This document shows positions 19,219 to 31,131 of a stretch of 64,000 nucleotides of DNA, one piece after another. The notes under the pieces were generated by a model that was not told the origin of the DNA, did not search any database, and saw nothing but the letters and a program-made list of their open reading frames with translations. Numbering within the stretch: position 1 is the first letter of the stretch; each line of letters begins with the position of its first letter. This DNA comes from Acephala macrosclerotiorum (Eukaryota; Ascomycota; Leotiomycetes; Helotiales; Mollisiaceae): assembly GCA_014904845.1 (NCBI GenBank), contig MU119210.1, forward strand, positions 248,001 to 312,000, read 5' to 3'. A program made the translations under genes and the position numbers.

Positions 19219-21091
19219 ATGTCTACAGTCGTCACCGAGGTCGAATTTGTGCAGGAGAATGTACCAACGGAAGAAAAGTCCTCATAAAGCCCCTCCCAAT
19301 CAATCATAGAGACCACAGAAACCATCAAGAGCACCTCAAAGCGACGTAGCCGCCTCTCTGCCATCGCCATAATATCTGCCCTCTCAGTCCGTCCTCCCCT
19401 CCCTCCTCCTTTACCCTCAAAACAAAACTCCCACTCACAATCCCCACCCCCAGCTCTCCAGCTTCCTCGTCGCCCTCGACACAACAATAATGACCACCGC
19501 CCTCCCCACCATCCCATCCAAACTCCACTCCTCCACCGGCTACGCCTGGATCTCCTCCTACTGCCTCTTATCCACCGCCTCCACCTCCCCCATCTGGGCC
19601 GAACTTAGCGATATCTGGGGTCGGAAACCCCTCCTACTTCTCGCTATATCGATCTTCTTTTTGGGCAATTTGATGTATGGTGTGAGTGTTAGTATGGATA
19701 TGTTGATTTCAGCGGGGACGATGCAGGGGATTGGGATTTTTGGTGTCGGTTTGTATTGTTTCTTCTATGAGGTATGTGATCTACCTAATTGTATGTCGAG
19801 GTTGGGTAGTGGTGATTGCCCGACGGAGCGCGAAGGGAGAGACCGCTTTATTTTGGGATCATCGGGATGACATGGGCGCTGGCCAGTGCTATTGGACCTT
19901 TTCTGGGAAAGGTCTTAAATTCTCAAGCATCGTGGAAATGGTGCTTCTCCATCAATCGTAACCTCATCTGTTCCTTGCTTTCCAAACATAAGCCAATCTT
20001 CTATATTCCCATGTTGCGCGATCTCTTTTGCGGCCGTTTTGTAGAAACTCAAAGTCCATGCCCCAAAGGCACCGATGATAGCTGGACTAAAAGCTGTCGA
20101 CTGGCTCGGAAGTGTCACCATCATAACCGGAGCCGTTTTCCTCTTACTCGCTTTGCAGATGGGAGGAGCGATTGGGCCATAGTCTTCTCCGATAATTATT
20201 GGTTTCCTTGTTGCTGGAATTATCTTTAGTATAGCATTCGTTCTGATCCAATGGAAGGTAACTGCGCACCCGCCCATACCGCTACGTATCTTCAAGGATA
20301 GAGGAAATGCTGCCGTTCTGGTGGTAGTTTGTTCGTAAAGTCTCGCAACGACGAGCGGGACGTACTTCCTACTACTGTACTTCTAGGGTGTCCTTGGTGC
20401 TTCACCATTGATGTCTGGTGTATACCTGCTTCCGCTAGCTTTGTCACTTTCCGCCACGTCCTCTGGAATCGGCTTTGTTGTTCGAGGGACTGGGAGATAT
20501 CTGACTGCTATGGAAGTAGCTACTCTTCTTATGGCAATTGGCTTCGGATTATTCATCAGCCCTGGACCAACATTTGACTGGCCGAAGATCATCCTCTATC
20601 AGATTATAGCAGGTCTGGGCATTGGTCCGAACTTTCAATGTCCGCTTGTCGCTTTGCACGCCAATACTTCACAAGGAGATACGGCGTCTGCGACTTCGAC
20701 TACCAATTTTTTGCGGACTATGTTCACGTCATTGGTTGTGGTTGTAGGGACGGCTATTTTCCAGAATAGGATAGAGATGCGACAGTATCATTTGAGAGCT
20801 ACTCTGGGGCTGGAGACTGCGAGCTTGCTTACGGGGGAGAATACTACTTCTAGTATCAATCTCGTTGATGATCTGCCGATGTCGGAAAAGAAGATAGCTC
20901 ATGCTGCTATATGTGAGAGTCTGTCTTCGATGTGGATCTTCGTGGCTTTTGGTGGACTTGCGTTTGTGGCGAGTCTGTTTGCGCCTTCGGTGGTGCTGAA
21001 GAGAGAGCGTAAATTGACGGAAACGGGCTTGGAGGCAGCGGGCAAGAAGAGGGTCGGAGAGGCGCCAAGAGCTAGCAGCAAGGAAGGATAG
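19219..21091 (+). pseudogene. MFS drug:H+ antiporter-type transporter, multiply disrupted
   Basis: A relic of a 14-TM (DHA2-like) major facilitator. The start MSTVVTEVEFVQENVP is followed by a TAA at 19285-19287. A normal intron (19387-19453) leads to LSSFLVALDTTIMTTALPTI and DIWGRKPLLLLAISIFF (motif A region). The frame slips in 19755-19830. YFGIIGMTWALASAIGPFLG and WKWCFSIN then lie in another frame. Further stops in the decayed frame are TAG 20042-20044, TAG 20180-20182, TAA 20336-20338 and TAG 20384-20386. After that, 227 codons from 20408 are intact (SGVYLLPLALSLSATSSGIG ... LFISPGPTFDWPKIILYQII). GP*SSP fits Trp TGG to TAG, and YF*GVL fits Gln CAG to TAG. These are C-to-T type changes (the first on the opposite strand) in CpA/TpG contexts. 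The gene cannot make a working transporter. Confidence 0.85.
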
Positions 21092-21676
21092 CTATAGGTT
21101 CTGCAAGTCAAATTTGATTCATTATCCCTAGTTTCCATGGGAGATTTGATCGATTGGTATCACATTATGATTCCCAAGATATTGACGGACATTTGAACTT
21201 GTAACTTTGCTGCAGATCTACAATTCTAGTAATTCTTCTTGGAAATTGGCTTCGAGAGTTGCTTGTACGATTTCGCTATATATTGGCACATCCAATGTCC
21301 GCGATTAAGAGGAAAAGAACGGCGAGCAAGAAAAACAATCTCAGTGTCTGACATGAGCTTGAAAATGTACCTTCGTACATACGCAATAAAAACAAGCTCC
21401 GAAGTAAATGTAGATGTGCAATTGAGGTAGGAAATGCAAATTGTTCTGTGAAAACTAGGGACACTCGCACTTTGCTATACTTAGTTCCGGTAGCAAACGG
21501 GTGGGAAAGTAGACGGGAGGACTAATGTAGGTTGGGGATTGAGTGCATTTATTATTTCCATACACGGCTCCGTCGTCTAGAAAGTGGCTATACATCATCG
21601 ACGCTGAGAAGCATTGATATTCTGGTGTTCAAATAACGACATTGTGCGAAACACCAACGTGCGAACGTTAATGCAT
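21092..21676. other. Intergenic region
   Basis: 585 bp between the 3' ends of two convergent loci. No gene or structured element is apparent. Confidence 0.45.
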
Positions 21677-22670
21677 TCATTCGCTCTCAATCTTACCTAC
21701 CATCGAGGTATTGCCATAGCTATCGACAATCTTCACTGCCGTGACTTTATTCTCTTCCTCATCCATGACAACTCTATACTTCTCGCCAGCATATAGCGGA
21801 CTCGTGGCTCGATATGTGATCTTCTTGGGGAAGATATCTCCACCTCTGACATCTCGCCAAAAATCCACCATATTGATGAGATTCAATGGGCCGTGAACGA
21901 CCAAATCTCTATGTCCCTCAACCTCTCTGCACCATTCTCGATTGTAGTGTATCTTGTGAGCATTGAATGTCAAGGCTGAGAAGCGGAAGAGTGTGACGGG
22001 AGTCTGGAGGAAATCACGAACATGCTTGCCTTCTGGTAGAGGTACCTCGGTGGGTTTCGAGGCAGGAGTCTGGGGCGTTGTGATTTCTGGGCGAAAGATC
22101 CAGTTTCTGTCATTCTCATCAGTGCACATGCCCTCTAGAGGCAAGTTGCCAAAAGCCCAACGGTGTATCGTGTACCCCCTACCTTCGATCAATCAATGCG
22201 ACTCCATGCTCGTTCTCAAATTTCTTCTCTACCCCCACAACCACCATCTCCTCACCAGCCCTCGTCTTCTTGCCCTCCGCAGAAATCAACTTCGTTGTTT
22301 CCGCAACCACTTGTCCGACCTTCAGCCTATTATTCTCACCTCCAACCCATTCCAATTCTCCACCAGCCCACATCCGTCTTGTAAACGGTCTCGGCGGATT
22401 GAACGTCGTATCCGTGCCATCCCGTCCCAACTCCTCTTCCACCTGCGCCGGAGTAAAGTATGCTAAATGATAGCAAGCCGGTAGCGTTGTGCCATTCTCT
22501 GGCAACGCTGGAGCAAGTTCGGTCCTCGAAAGCGTAGCAGAGAATCGTTGCAGCTGGTTCGCATCTAGAAGCTGTGCTTGTGTGTGCGGAGCCTGGGATT
22601 TGGAGAGGAATTGGGACGCAATCGAGGTCGCGGAGCTAGAGCTGTATGGGCGGCGGAATATCAGAGACAT
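21677..22670 (-). CDS. HTD2: Mitochondrial hydroxyacyl-thioester dehydratase (HTD2 / MaoC-like hot-dog)
   Basis: Exons 22670-22183 and 22106-21677, separated by a 76-nt intron (GTAGGGGG...ATGACAG), give 305 aa. The joined sequence reads VALIDRRNWIFRPEI across the junction. The N-terminus MSLIFRRPYSSSSATSIASQ is Ser/Arg-rich without acidic residues, like a mitochondrial presequence. The C-terminal hot-dog domain has FSALTFNAHKIHYNREWC and EGHRDLVVHGPLNLINMVD, with the hydratase catalytic Asn/His motif (HKIHYN) and HGP. Yeast Htd2 performs the dehydratase step of mitochondrial type II fatty acid synthesis. Related fungal proteins are also labelled mesaconyl-C4-CoA hydratase-like, so the exact substrate is inferred. 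Confidence 0.88.
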
Positions 22671-23370
22671 GATGGAGCATGGGCGCTCTGCTGAGTAGAG
22701 TCATGAGTTGAGAGGCATGATGATGGCAGAGTCAGAGGATGTTGGAGCCAAGAGGTAACTGCGGGGCCTGTCAGATTGCTCTCAGATCTCGCTCGCACGG
22801 TTATCCGAAGTTGAAGCTTAATCGCTGGAATAGGCGTTATTCCCGGCTTGCCGAGGCTGACCCTTTTCCTTGAACTTAACCCCTTTCAACTCATCCCTAC
22901 CCTTGAAGCGAGATACCCCTGAACGACGCACCGGCGATGCTTGGTTCCTGACGCCAAGCCGATTCATGTATGTCACAGAGTGAAACGACAGCGAAGGATA
23001 CGAGAGAATCATGTTTCTGGACGAACTATGAGACTCGGGATAATATCATTCGCAATGCGAGTAAAAACTTCGCAAATTTTTGGGTTTTTGGGTTCGCCTA
23101 TCATACAGTATTCCACAACCGACAGCTCCCGAAAAAAAAGGTTTGTCCCCAAATATCAGCGTATCATCACACTTAGAACAGAAGAGCACCCAAATAAAAG
23201 TTTCCACACCCCGTTCATCCCATCAGCTCGTTAGACATTGACCATTGACTTCGTCCAAGATACTCCTCCACGCCTTTCCTGTGACCCCCAACTCCCACCA
23301 TGCCCTAATTTCAAATATCCACCTTCAGACATTAAAATCTTGTAGAAGAAATATCAATTCGTGAAGCCTC
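22671..23370. other. Intergenic region
   Basis: 700 bp upstream of the HTD2-like gene and downstream of the Myb gene. No gene is supported. It includes the promoter of the former and the 3' UTR of the latter. Confidence 0.45.
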
Positions 23371-24480
23371 TTATTCGCATCTTTGGCCCATCTCAACACC
23401 AGCCATGACAATGTCGCGGGTTTCCCGTCTCTCTTCCATGCGCTTGATCATTTCTCGCTCCTTGGGGCTGCGTGGGCTAGCATCCTATCGTGGAATTAGT
23501 AACAGTCTTGAAAATGAAGAATATTGCAACTTACAATACCCAACAAAGCAGAAATGCTGGTGGCATTACTCTTGTTCTCCTGGGCGGGAGTTGGCAATTG
23601 GTGCAATGGCTTGGGGTTGTAAGCCTGGTATGCGCCGCTGCGAACAGTCTGCGTATCTGGCGAGACACATGGAGTGGGAGGAGCATTGGTAGCGATTCCG
23701 CGCTTCCATGTCTCCTCGAGCAAGAGAGGGGATGCACCGGCACCGTATTCAGCAGCGATGACGCCCCAGAATGAAGCACGGTGGGCTTCATAGATGTGGC
23801 GGAGACGCTCCTTGTCGACGTTGGAAATGTTCAATTGGTTGGTGGCAGCATCGCAGTCAAGACGGAGAGGGGCTGCTGAGTCAGAGAGAGCACGACGAGG
23901 TGGAGATGGTTTGGGGAGGATGGCGACTGGGTGGGTAAGGGTTCGGGGTGGGCTGTTTGAGCCAGAACGTTGAAGGAGAGACGAAGCCGAAGGAAGCTGA
24001 ATGTGGACTGGTGATTGAGGAGAGTAGGAGTATTGAGGAGGAGTGACAGGCGACATGGTGTTCTCGTGAATGGGTGATGGCATGGAGTTTTGCATGATGG
24101 GAGAGTGCATCACGGAGCCAGCGCTTGAAGACGTGACGGAGTTGGTCCGCTTGCGGCGGTTGCTTCCGTGAGACAACTGGTGGTAGTGAAGGCGGCAAGC
24201 CAACTCTGTCTTTTTCAGATGAGCGGCGATGTGCTTGTAAGGCATCTTCTGGAGGCGGGTCTGAAGAAGGTAAACTTCCTGAAGTACCCTGTCAGTCCGC
24301 TGTTCCCTTAAGCAAAACGTATATCCATACCTCATCCTCGCTCCAAGCCCTGCCTCCACCAGTAGACGCCTGCTTTCTGTTCTTCTGAACTCCGAAGTCG
24401 TGTCGGTTGATGGCATCAACGGGGAGGTAGTTGGATTGGGCCACGTGGGCTGAAGTGTTCATCTGCGTTGGTTGAGACAT
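23371..24480 (-). CDS. Myb-like DNA-binding regulator
   Basis: Exons 24480-24331, 24278-23535 and 23484-23371 give 335 aa. A single Myb/SANT-type helix-turn-helix near residues 45-85 reads GGGRAWSEDEEVYLLQTRLQ then KMPYKHIAAHLKKTELACRL and HYHQLSHGSNRRKRT, with conserved Trp and a basic tail. The rest is low complexity (Ser, Pro, Gln), apart from a second conserved block of about 45 aa (VDKERLRHIYEAHRASFWGV, IAAEYGAGASPLLLEETW). The C-terminus SPRSPKEREMIKRMEERRET is basic and helical. It belongs to a fungal-specific Myb family. I cannot assign a named regulator. The upstream region is exceptionally long. Confidence 0.9.
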
Positions 24481-25390
24481 GACGGTCGTTGATCGTAAAA
24501 GAATCGAAGCTCGTTGCAACAAGTGTAATGCTAATATAAATACTTGATAGTCCAGCAAGTGACAAGAATCGAAGTGTTTATAAAGGGCAGTCCGGGGCTG
24601 CGGTAGAATGTAGACGTTCTTTTGAAGGTAGCGTTGATAGGGTGAAAAAGTCTTGATACGAAGAGAATGATGGAATAAAGTTAAACAACGCAATAACTAC
24701 AAAAGAATGTAAGCAGCCAATCCAGTTGGGCAATAAAAAAGAGTGATTATTAGCTGCGGGAGCGTAGTCGACGTCGGGTGTAGAACAGGAAGAAGGAGAG
24801 CAAGAAGCAGCGGCCAGGTGAGATCATATATGAAAGCATGGGCTGCAAGGGATCATCTGGAGTATCCTGTTCCCGTGGAAGGCCACGGCCGTGCATATTT
24901 CCTCTGAAGTTTGCCGGGGCAGAAAGTGTGGCCGATGTTCTTGGGTTTCTGATTATGCATGCCTTGATTTCATATCTCCATTGGGATCCCCTCTTTCGTC
25001 CCGTTTCTCTTCATACTGGCGTTTCTTGGTGACCAGGATGCTTGTTTGAGATCGCGGGGTGTCAAGTCTGAAATGTCACGGCTTCCATGGACGTTCTTCT
25101 GCCACATGTCCTGCCAGTGGATGGATAAAGACGTTCTGTGAGACTCGGCACGATGCGTCAGCTCGACGGTGCCCAGAACGTTGATGACCATAATGACAAA
25201 TGGAATTGTGCAACACGCAGAAACTAAGATTGGAAGTGTCGTTCCCTTCTGCAGTGTGTGGTGTGGCGGCGGAGGAGGCGGTCACGAACCCTGGTGGATG
25301 TAAAACTTCGCTTGCTGAAAATGACCTCGTCTTGTTTGGACTTTCGTGCTCGAGTCGTCGCTCCAAGCATTCGGTTGTCACGGTGAAAGA

Positions 25391-25412
25391 CCGTACTGTA
25401 CGTACGGTACGG
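25391..25412. repeat. GTAC-rich 22-bp near-palindrome
   Basis: CCGTAC at the left and GTACGG at the right flank a central GTACGTAC. The whole 22-bp block equals its reverse complement except at one symmetric pair of positions. It lies about 900 bp upstream of the Myb-like start. A related ggtacggtacgctacgg is at about 29591. Confidence 0.5.
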
Positions 25413-27586
25413 CGCACAGAACTTCAGAACGGCATCCACTCCCAAACCAAGCCTGCCATGCCGCTCAATCTCCTCTCCTTCTCCGCCACACACGCCGTGC
25501 CCTCGTAAACGGCGCAAGGCTCCATGGTCCAGGACCCTTTCTCGACTGGCGTTTGGACCACCTCCTAGGGCTCTAATTCTTGAATTCAGATCGCGCTCCT
25601 TCATTGGGCTAGAGCCGCCGCAGCCTGCACGATTGACACCGTGATCAGATGCAAACACCGCCCCTCTGGACGGGTATGGCTGGTCCGTCCAGCGCGTGAG
25701 TGGCTCTCAAGACGCCTCCGTTTCGCAGTTGGGACTGTCGAAGCACAACTAGAAACAACACAGATATATTTAGGAAACATCCCAAGCTGTCAAACCAACA
25801 GGGCCAATTAACTGTCCGCACCCACACCGGGGCCGATTGAGGGGTACGGAGATACCTGGGACATTCAAACTTCAACGACCTGCAGAAACGCAGTCTGAAT
25901 CGTGTCTCGCTATTGCAAAAATTGGAATGTCCAGCAGAAGCCGCAGACATTGTGTCATGATTCGAACGACTTTAGACTCCAAAGTGCGTCCTGCGCGCGC
26001 ATGATTGTGAGGAAAGACATTCCAGCGACCGTCCGCCGTGCTGTTCTGCAGATTCGTCTCATGGTTGTTTAGTTCATCGAACTAGCGACTGAAGAAACAC
26101 GTTGAGATGGTTAGGTGTTCGGAAGGGTGAGCAACCGTTCGTCCTCTGCACTCGCGAACCGTCCTTGGTCAGGCTGTCCTTTGCCTCACACCCTAATCTG
26201 CAGCAGCCTTACGGGTTCCGACAAACCTGGACGTCGGCGAGGATGATCAGATGGATCTGAAGCCCCATCCCAACTGTTCTGCACGACGACATGGGCTTCC
26301 CATTGAGCCGCTGGAGCGAGATCGAGTATGTGGCGTCGGGCTCTCAAACGTACATTGTTCGGGTGCTGTTCGAGGATTGGGAACAGGGGTGCCACAGGCT
26401 CACTAAACACACATGGCATTACGATCCTCTCTTTACCGCTGTCAGAGAATACGCAAATGGTTGGTACGACGAGCGCCGGATGACGACCTGTGAGGGGCAA
26501 CAAGGTTATCTCTATGCGCTGTGTTTTGATCCGATCATCACAACGTCGCGCTCGCGGTGGATGGATTGTTTCTTCCTGCGTTTCCTTTCTTGCCGGATGC
26601 GGTGGGGGCTTACTGCCTCCGTAGCTCTTTGCTTTGGCGATCCGATGTTTGTGAATCCTCCGCAGCTTTCGAGGATGCGTAGCAAGAAACAATGTTTATG
26701 TTTCGAAACCTGTCTGAGTTAAAGGCAATCAAGTCTCTCGGAAGTATCTTATCCGTCTAGGTCCGGTGCAGAGCTGGTGGAGATATCTCCATAAAGTTTT
26801 ATTTTGCTCACGTGTCAGGTGTGGTTTCAATGTTTGTTCATCAAGTCACGAAGTTGATCCCTAAGCTCCAGATCTGCAAATCAACCGACGCAAAGCATCA
26901 ACTTGATTGTCCCAACAATGCGAATGCCTTGGAAAGGAGCTTTAAGCCAGACATCGAGTATCACCAGAAGCGACTGCTCTACTTGGTTCCTCAGCTGTGC
27001 TGTTCTTCAGTGGAAGTCCCGGGTGAATGTCCTCGAATTTCTGGTACTTGGTGTGTCATGCAGTGAGTCAAGAAAGGGCGGGTCTGTCGATGAACTCAAA
27101 TCGTTGTGTCGGGTCGATGGTTTCTACCATTTCCGTCGGACTGGCAGCCCCTCATTTCAAGTATTCATTTCTATTAAAAGAGAGATAGGTTGAATGTCAC
27201 TATAGTTTACTAACCGAATCAATGCTCAGATAGTTTTAGATCATCCAATCTTCCTGAGCAAGTTTTGGATATTTGTCTAGTCAGTACCCCATCAACGCAC
27301 TACAGTCTTTGCCGTATTGGAGAAACAGAAGGGATCTCAGCGTTTCATGCTTTACATCACGAATGAAGATCAAGTCCACTAGGCGTAGGCTTACGCTGCG
27401 TCTTGCGAATCCTCTCGGCAGCTTCATCCTCCCGTCAAGGATTCCACCATGCGACGAACGCACTGCGGTTGCACTATCCAAATCCACTACACCATTGACG
27501 GTCATAAGTACCTTTGTAAATTCTCCAAAGCAATTCGAACAGGCCCAGACCTGTCAAAAGCATATACCGATCTCGCTCAGTCGACT

Positions 27587-27625
27587 GTGATGAGATGTGA
27601 TGAGATGAGATGAGATGCGATGAGA
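27587..27625 (+). repeat. Imperfect GATGA/GATGAGAT microsatellite
   Basis: About 39 bp built from GTGATGAGAT, GATGAGAT and GATGCGAT units with point differences. Confidence 0.7.
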
Positions 27626-28650
27626 CGAAACGAGGCTTTGGAGGATCATGAAACTGGTTTCCTTGGAAGTGGTTCGCAACGAAGGCCTGTTTGAAAGAAA
27701 CGTTTGTGGAAATGTTTGGCCTACTTCCAGGTGAACCTCAACTCGACCTTACTGCCACAACTGTCGCGTGTTGACTTGGTCTCGGGATCGCAAGCAGTTT
27801 TCACGGGTCACTTACAGGGCTCCTCGGCCCGGGCAGCGTCCAGATGCAAGCCCCAAAATCCTTTTCGGCCGAGCATTCCCGATGAGAGACCGCACAAATG
27901 AGACCCTGGGTTCGGAAGACACATGAAAATACAACTATTTGTCAATCGACCGACAGGCCTTATCTCTTCAATCCTAGTGACTTGCCATGTATCGGCGATC
28001 CGCAGCCCGGCAAAGAGCCCCAATCCAGCCTGGTACCCTCATGTACGAAGGTACTTTTGATCTGTAGATGTCCTAAAAAGACACCTCGGGTCTGCGATGC
28101 CTGGTGCGTAACTTAGGGTTGGATCTCGAAAACCTGATTCCGAAGGAGCGCATACGGAGCAAGGTGATGCCCGGTGCTGGTGATCTGGCTATCCCTGACT
28201 CCAGAGAGGAAGGGCGATGTCAATCGTGGACGGCGAGACAGTCAGTACCTCTCGACCCCAAAGTGCTTGCTTGCGCTGAGAGTTGATGCATGGATGGCGC
28301 ATGGGGGACTTCGAAATAGCATCAGAAGACGCCACACATATCCACAACGGTATGAAAGGCATCGTAATCAACGCTCGATTTAGTTCTTCCCGACCAGGAC
28401 TCCATTTTCTGTTTGCGGCGCATGCTCGCACTTGTATTCTGCCCGCATCTGAGATGTCCGTTTTGTAGAGGTACATCGAGGAGGGTACAGTACATGTCAT
28501 GCTGGCGCGGACTTCACCCATGCACCTTCCGCACGTTTCTTCCAAACAAAGTGCTAGTCCGTTCGGAGCAGCCGATGTGTTTTTTGTTACACCCCCGCTC
28601 GTATCGCTGGTTTATTGTTGGCAGTCAATATTAATATTAATCTTGGGATC

Positions 28651-28695
28651 AAAGGCATCAGAGGCATCAGAGGCATCAGAGGCATTAGAGGCACG
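28651..28695 (+). repeat. 9-bp tandem repeat, five units
   Basis: Units AAAGGCATC, AGAGGCATC (twice), AGAGGCATT and AGAGGCACG follow one another without gaps. Apparent ASEASE-type open frames here come from the repeat and are not evidence of a gene. Confidence 0.85.
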
Positions 28696-29256
28696 ACAGG
28701 CCTGGTCGGTGTCACGAGAGCGGCGGGCAATCTGGCTGTCTTCGCAAGGCAGCCTCGACCTCACTCTGATCCAAGCATGCAAGCCTCCTTTCATGCTCGA
28801 GGACGTCGTCGTCGAGGCTTCGCAGAGCAATAGGCGCGTTTACCCCGCGATTTCGAGGGTTGCAGTTGCGAACCAGGCCGGCGTCCCCTGTGCAGTGCAG
28901 GCTCGTGCTTTAACCTACTACCTCCCATGCAGCTAGCATCTGCTGGATCATCAAGTTTTGGCAACGCCGCCGCTCCTCATCCCCCCAATCACACCCGCTG
29001 TTTCCCAGCCCATCGATGCAAGATACTCGAATAAACTTACCATGACTGAGAAACCCACGCTGAGCACTGAGCCGACCCTGCTCCCTCCCCGGACGAAGTT
29101 CCTTTGCACCACCACGACCACTCCACTACTCTTCGCAGCGCACGCATGGTGGAGCGAGGTCTTGTGGAGTCGCTGGAGGTCTATCTCTGATCCGCACAGC
29201 GTTGATGCATTGCATCGAAGATAGCGATGCGACCTTAGACATGGCATGGCATGTGC

Positions 29257-29283
29257 CGTTTCGTTTCGTTTCGTTTCGTTTCG
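29257..29283 (+). repeat. CGTTT pentanucleotide microsatellite
   Basis: Five perfect copies of CGTTT followed by CG. Confidence 0.9.
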
Positions 29284-30361
29284 AAGATACACCATCTATC
29301 TGGTCTGGTCTGGTCACTGTCTTACTGAAGCTCTTTTGAGCGCTTTCGAGGCTGCCTCTCCTCATTCATGCTCTCCTTGCTATCACAGGTAGCACAAGCC
29401 CAAGTCAATTGCTGAGTGCAGGCTTGGGACTGGTGATCCTCACTGGAGCCAACACGAATTACCACCCACACCTCATCTTACCTCGCCTCGAAGTGGTAGC
29501 TCAGAAGCTCGAAGCTCGACAGTCCTTCCGGCCCCCGCATGCAGTTCCACCCGGACAGGGCTTTTCGGCACCTTGCCATCTCGCTGAATGGTACGGTACG
29601 CTACGGCTCGAGTAGTCACTGGAACAAAGCGAGAGCGAGCGGTACGTCTTGCCTTCTGCTGACTACGGTGATGACAAGTCGTGGGCCTGGGGGACACGCA
29701 TAAAAACCCTGTGCAGAAGGCGTCTAAAGATGGAGGGGACCTCTGCCACTGGCCTGACCAGCCGCTCAAAGTCACTCCAAGTACCGTGGCCCGATCATAA
29801 AACATACAGGCATTATTAGCTACATCTTGCCAAAGCTACCGTCCCTTGTCACTCACCACTCTTATTCGAATGACGCTCCTCTTTATAGAATGGGCTGCAG
29901 GTTCCCATTGGTATCTATGATGTTCGATGGTGGACGTTGAAGTCATCAGATCACAGCTGCAACCTCTTCCTTTTCGCACCGCGCACCACCTTTTCCTGTC
30001 CTTTAATGGTATACGGAATCATCTGTCCTCTGTGTTTACATTCCCTGGCGCATTGCGGGTTGGCTATACCTCAGAAGTCGTTGGAGCAAGTTTTTCTCTG
30101 GTCAACGGCGAGGGATATGCAGGCAAGGCTTGTCAGCCCTGTTGACCAAGAGGACTCGGAACAAAAGTACATGAGATCGTAAGTATCTTTGTACCTACTC
30201 GACCCCAGCCTCATCATACGCGGCGATCTTCAACCAATCCACACGCGAATCTGCAGGTCTGGAGCCACTCTCGCACGCAACAACTGGACCTTTCTCCCGC
30301 CTTCTCAATTTCGCGGTCTTCAATATCAAAAACCTTTTCGCCACTTGCGTCCTCGTCGCCA

Positions 30362-31131
30362 ATGTCGAAACGTGCAGAGCGCACTGATCCCGATCTCCCA
30401 ACTGGAACTTCACCTTCACATCCGGCCACTGCTGACTCCTCTGTCAAGCAGGAGACCTCGTCGCCGCCAGGAGCACGAAATAAAAGACGCGCATCAGGAA
30501 CCGGACCATCAGCACTTACGATGTCAGGTCCATCAAGTGCGGCGGGAGGTGCAGGAGGTGGCGAGGAACCAAGTATGAATTCTCCAAGTACCATGGGACC
30601 ACCTGCAAAGAAAAGCAGGACGAATACACCATGGACACCTGCTGAGGAACAGAGGTTAAAGACTATGCGGGATGCGGGCAATAGCTGGGCAGACATTGCG
30701 AAGGTGAGTCGCAAGCAAGCTTCGGGGCTGGGGTTACACAAGAATTCTATACTGAAGTCTGGATGTTAGACGTTTCCTAGTAGGACAGAAGGAAGTGTCA
30801 AGAAGCACTGGTACAAGGTAAACCTCTTCAAGATTCTCTCCGCATGTTCAAACATTGACTGGCTCTAGGACATGCACTACGCAGAGTTCGCGGAAGACGA
30901 GGTACGCTTTGTCAAGCCTAAAAAGTTCGGACTATCTCTAATGTTGGACAGAGCCAGGCTCTTCTTAACGCTATCAAAGAATATGAGACGAATAAGTGGA
31001 AGGAGATTGGTAAGAAAGTTGGCAAGCCTGCTAAAGTAAGTCGAAGGCGAACTTGTCGTCCCGTGTAAAGTGCTGACTTATTATAGGCATGCGAGCAATA
31101 TGCGAAAGAGCATTTTGCAGGCAAGATATAG
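30362..31131 (+). CDS. SANT/Myb-like nuclear protein
   Basis: Five exons (30362-30703, 30770-30817, 30869-30901, 30952-31035, 31087-31131) give exactly 183 aa, and every intron lies between codons. The N-terminal half is disordered with a basic stretch (PPAKKSRTNTP). The second half has two short Myb/SANT-like repeats: PWTPAEEQRLKTMRDAGNSW with DIAKTFPSRTEGSVKKHWYK, and ESQALLNAIKEYETNKWKEI with GKKVGKPAKACEQYAKEHF. Trp, Arg and Lys positions fit DNA or histone-tail binding. The family is widespread in Pezizomycotina but has no function that I can name. The stop is TAG. Confidence 0.9.

Larger units (their letters stand above)
24481..30361. promoter_or_regulatory. 5.9-kb gene-free interval between divergent Myb-like and SANT-like genes
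   Basis: No convincing coding sequence is found on either strand. The longest open frames (26186-26692 on minus, 26291-26722 on plus, 28499-28936 on plus) overlap one another, contain rare-looking residue mixtures and match no family I know. The base composition is ordinary and not AT-rich, so it is not a decayed transposon island. The interval contains several short tandem repeats and a GTAC-rich near-palindrome. Such long upstream regions in compact fungal genomes are typical of developmental regulators, often with long 5' leaders or non-coding transcripts. That is an inference here. Confidence 0.45.

Noticed and set aside
26186..26722. Overlapping open frames on both strands in the 5.9-kb gap
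   Set aside because: Both are open by chance in fairly GC-rich sequence. They overlap in antisense, show no conserved motif and have no matching exons around them.
28499..28936. 145-codon open frame with an ASEASEASE stretch
   Set aside because: The stretch is the 9-bp tandem repeat and the rest looks random.
24481..30361. Transposon-rich or RIP-affected island
   Set aside because: The gap is not AT-rich and shows no terminal repeats or transposase fragments.
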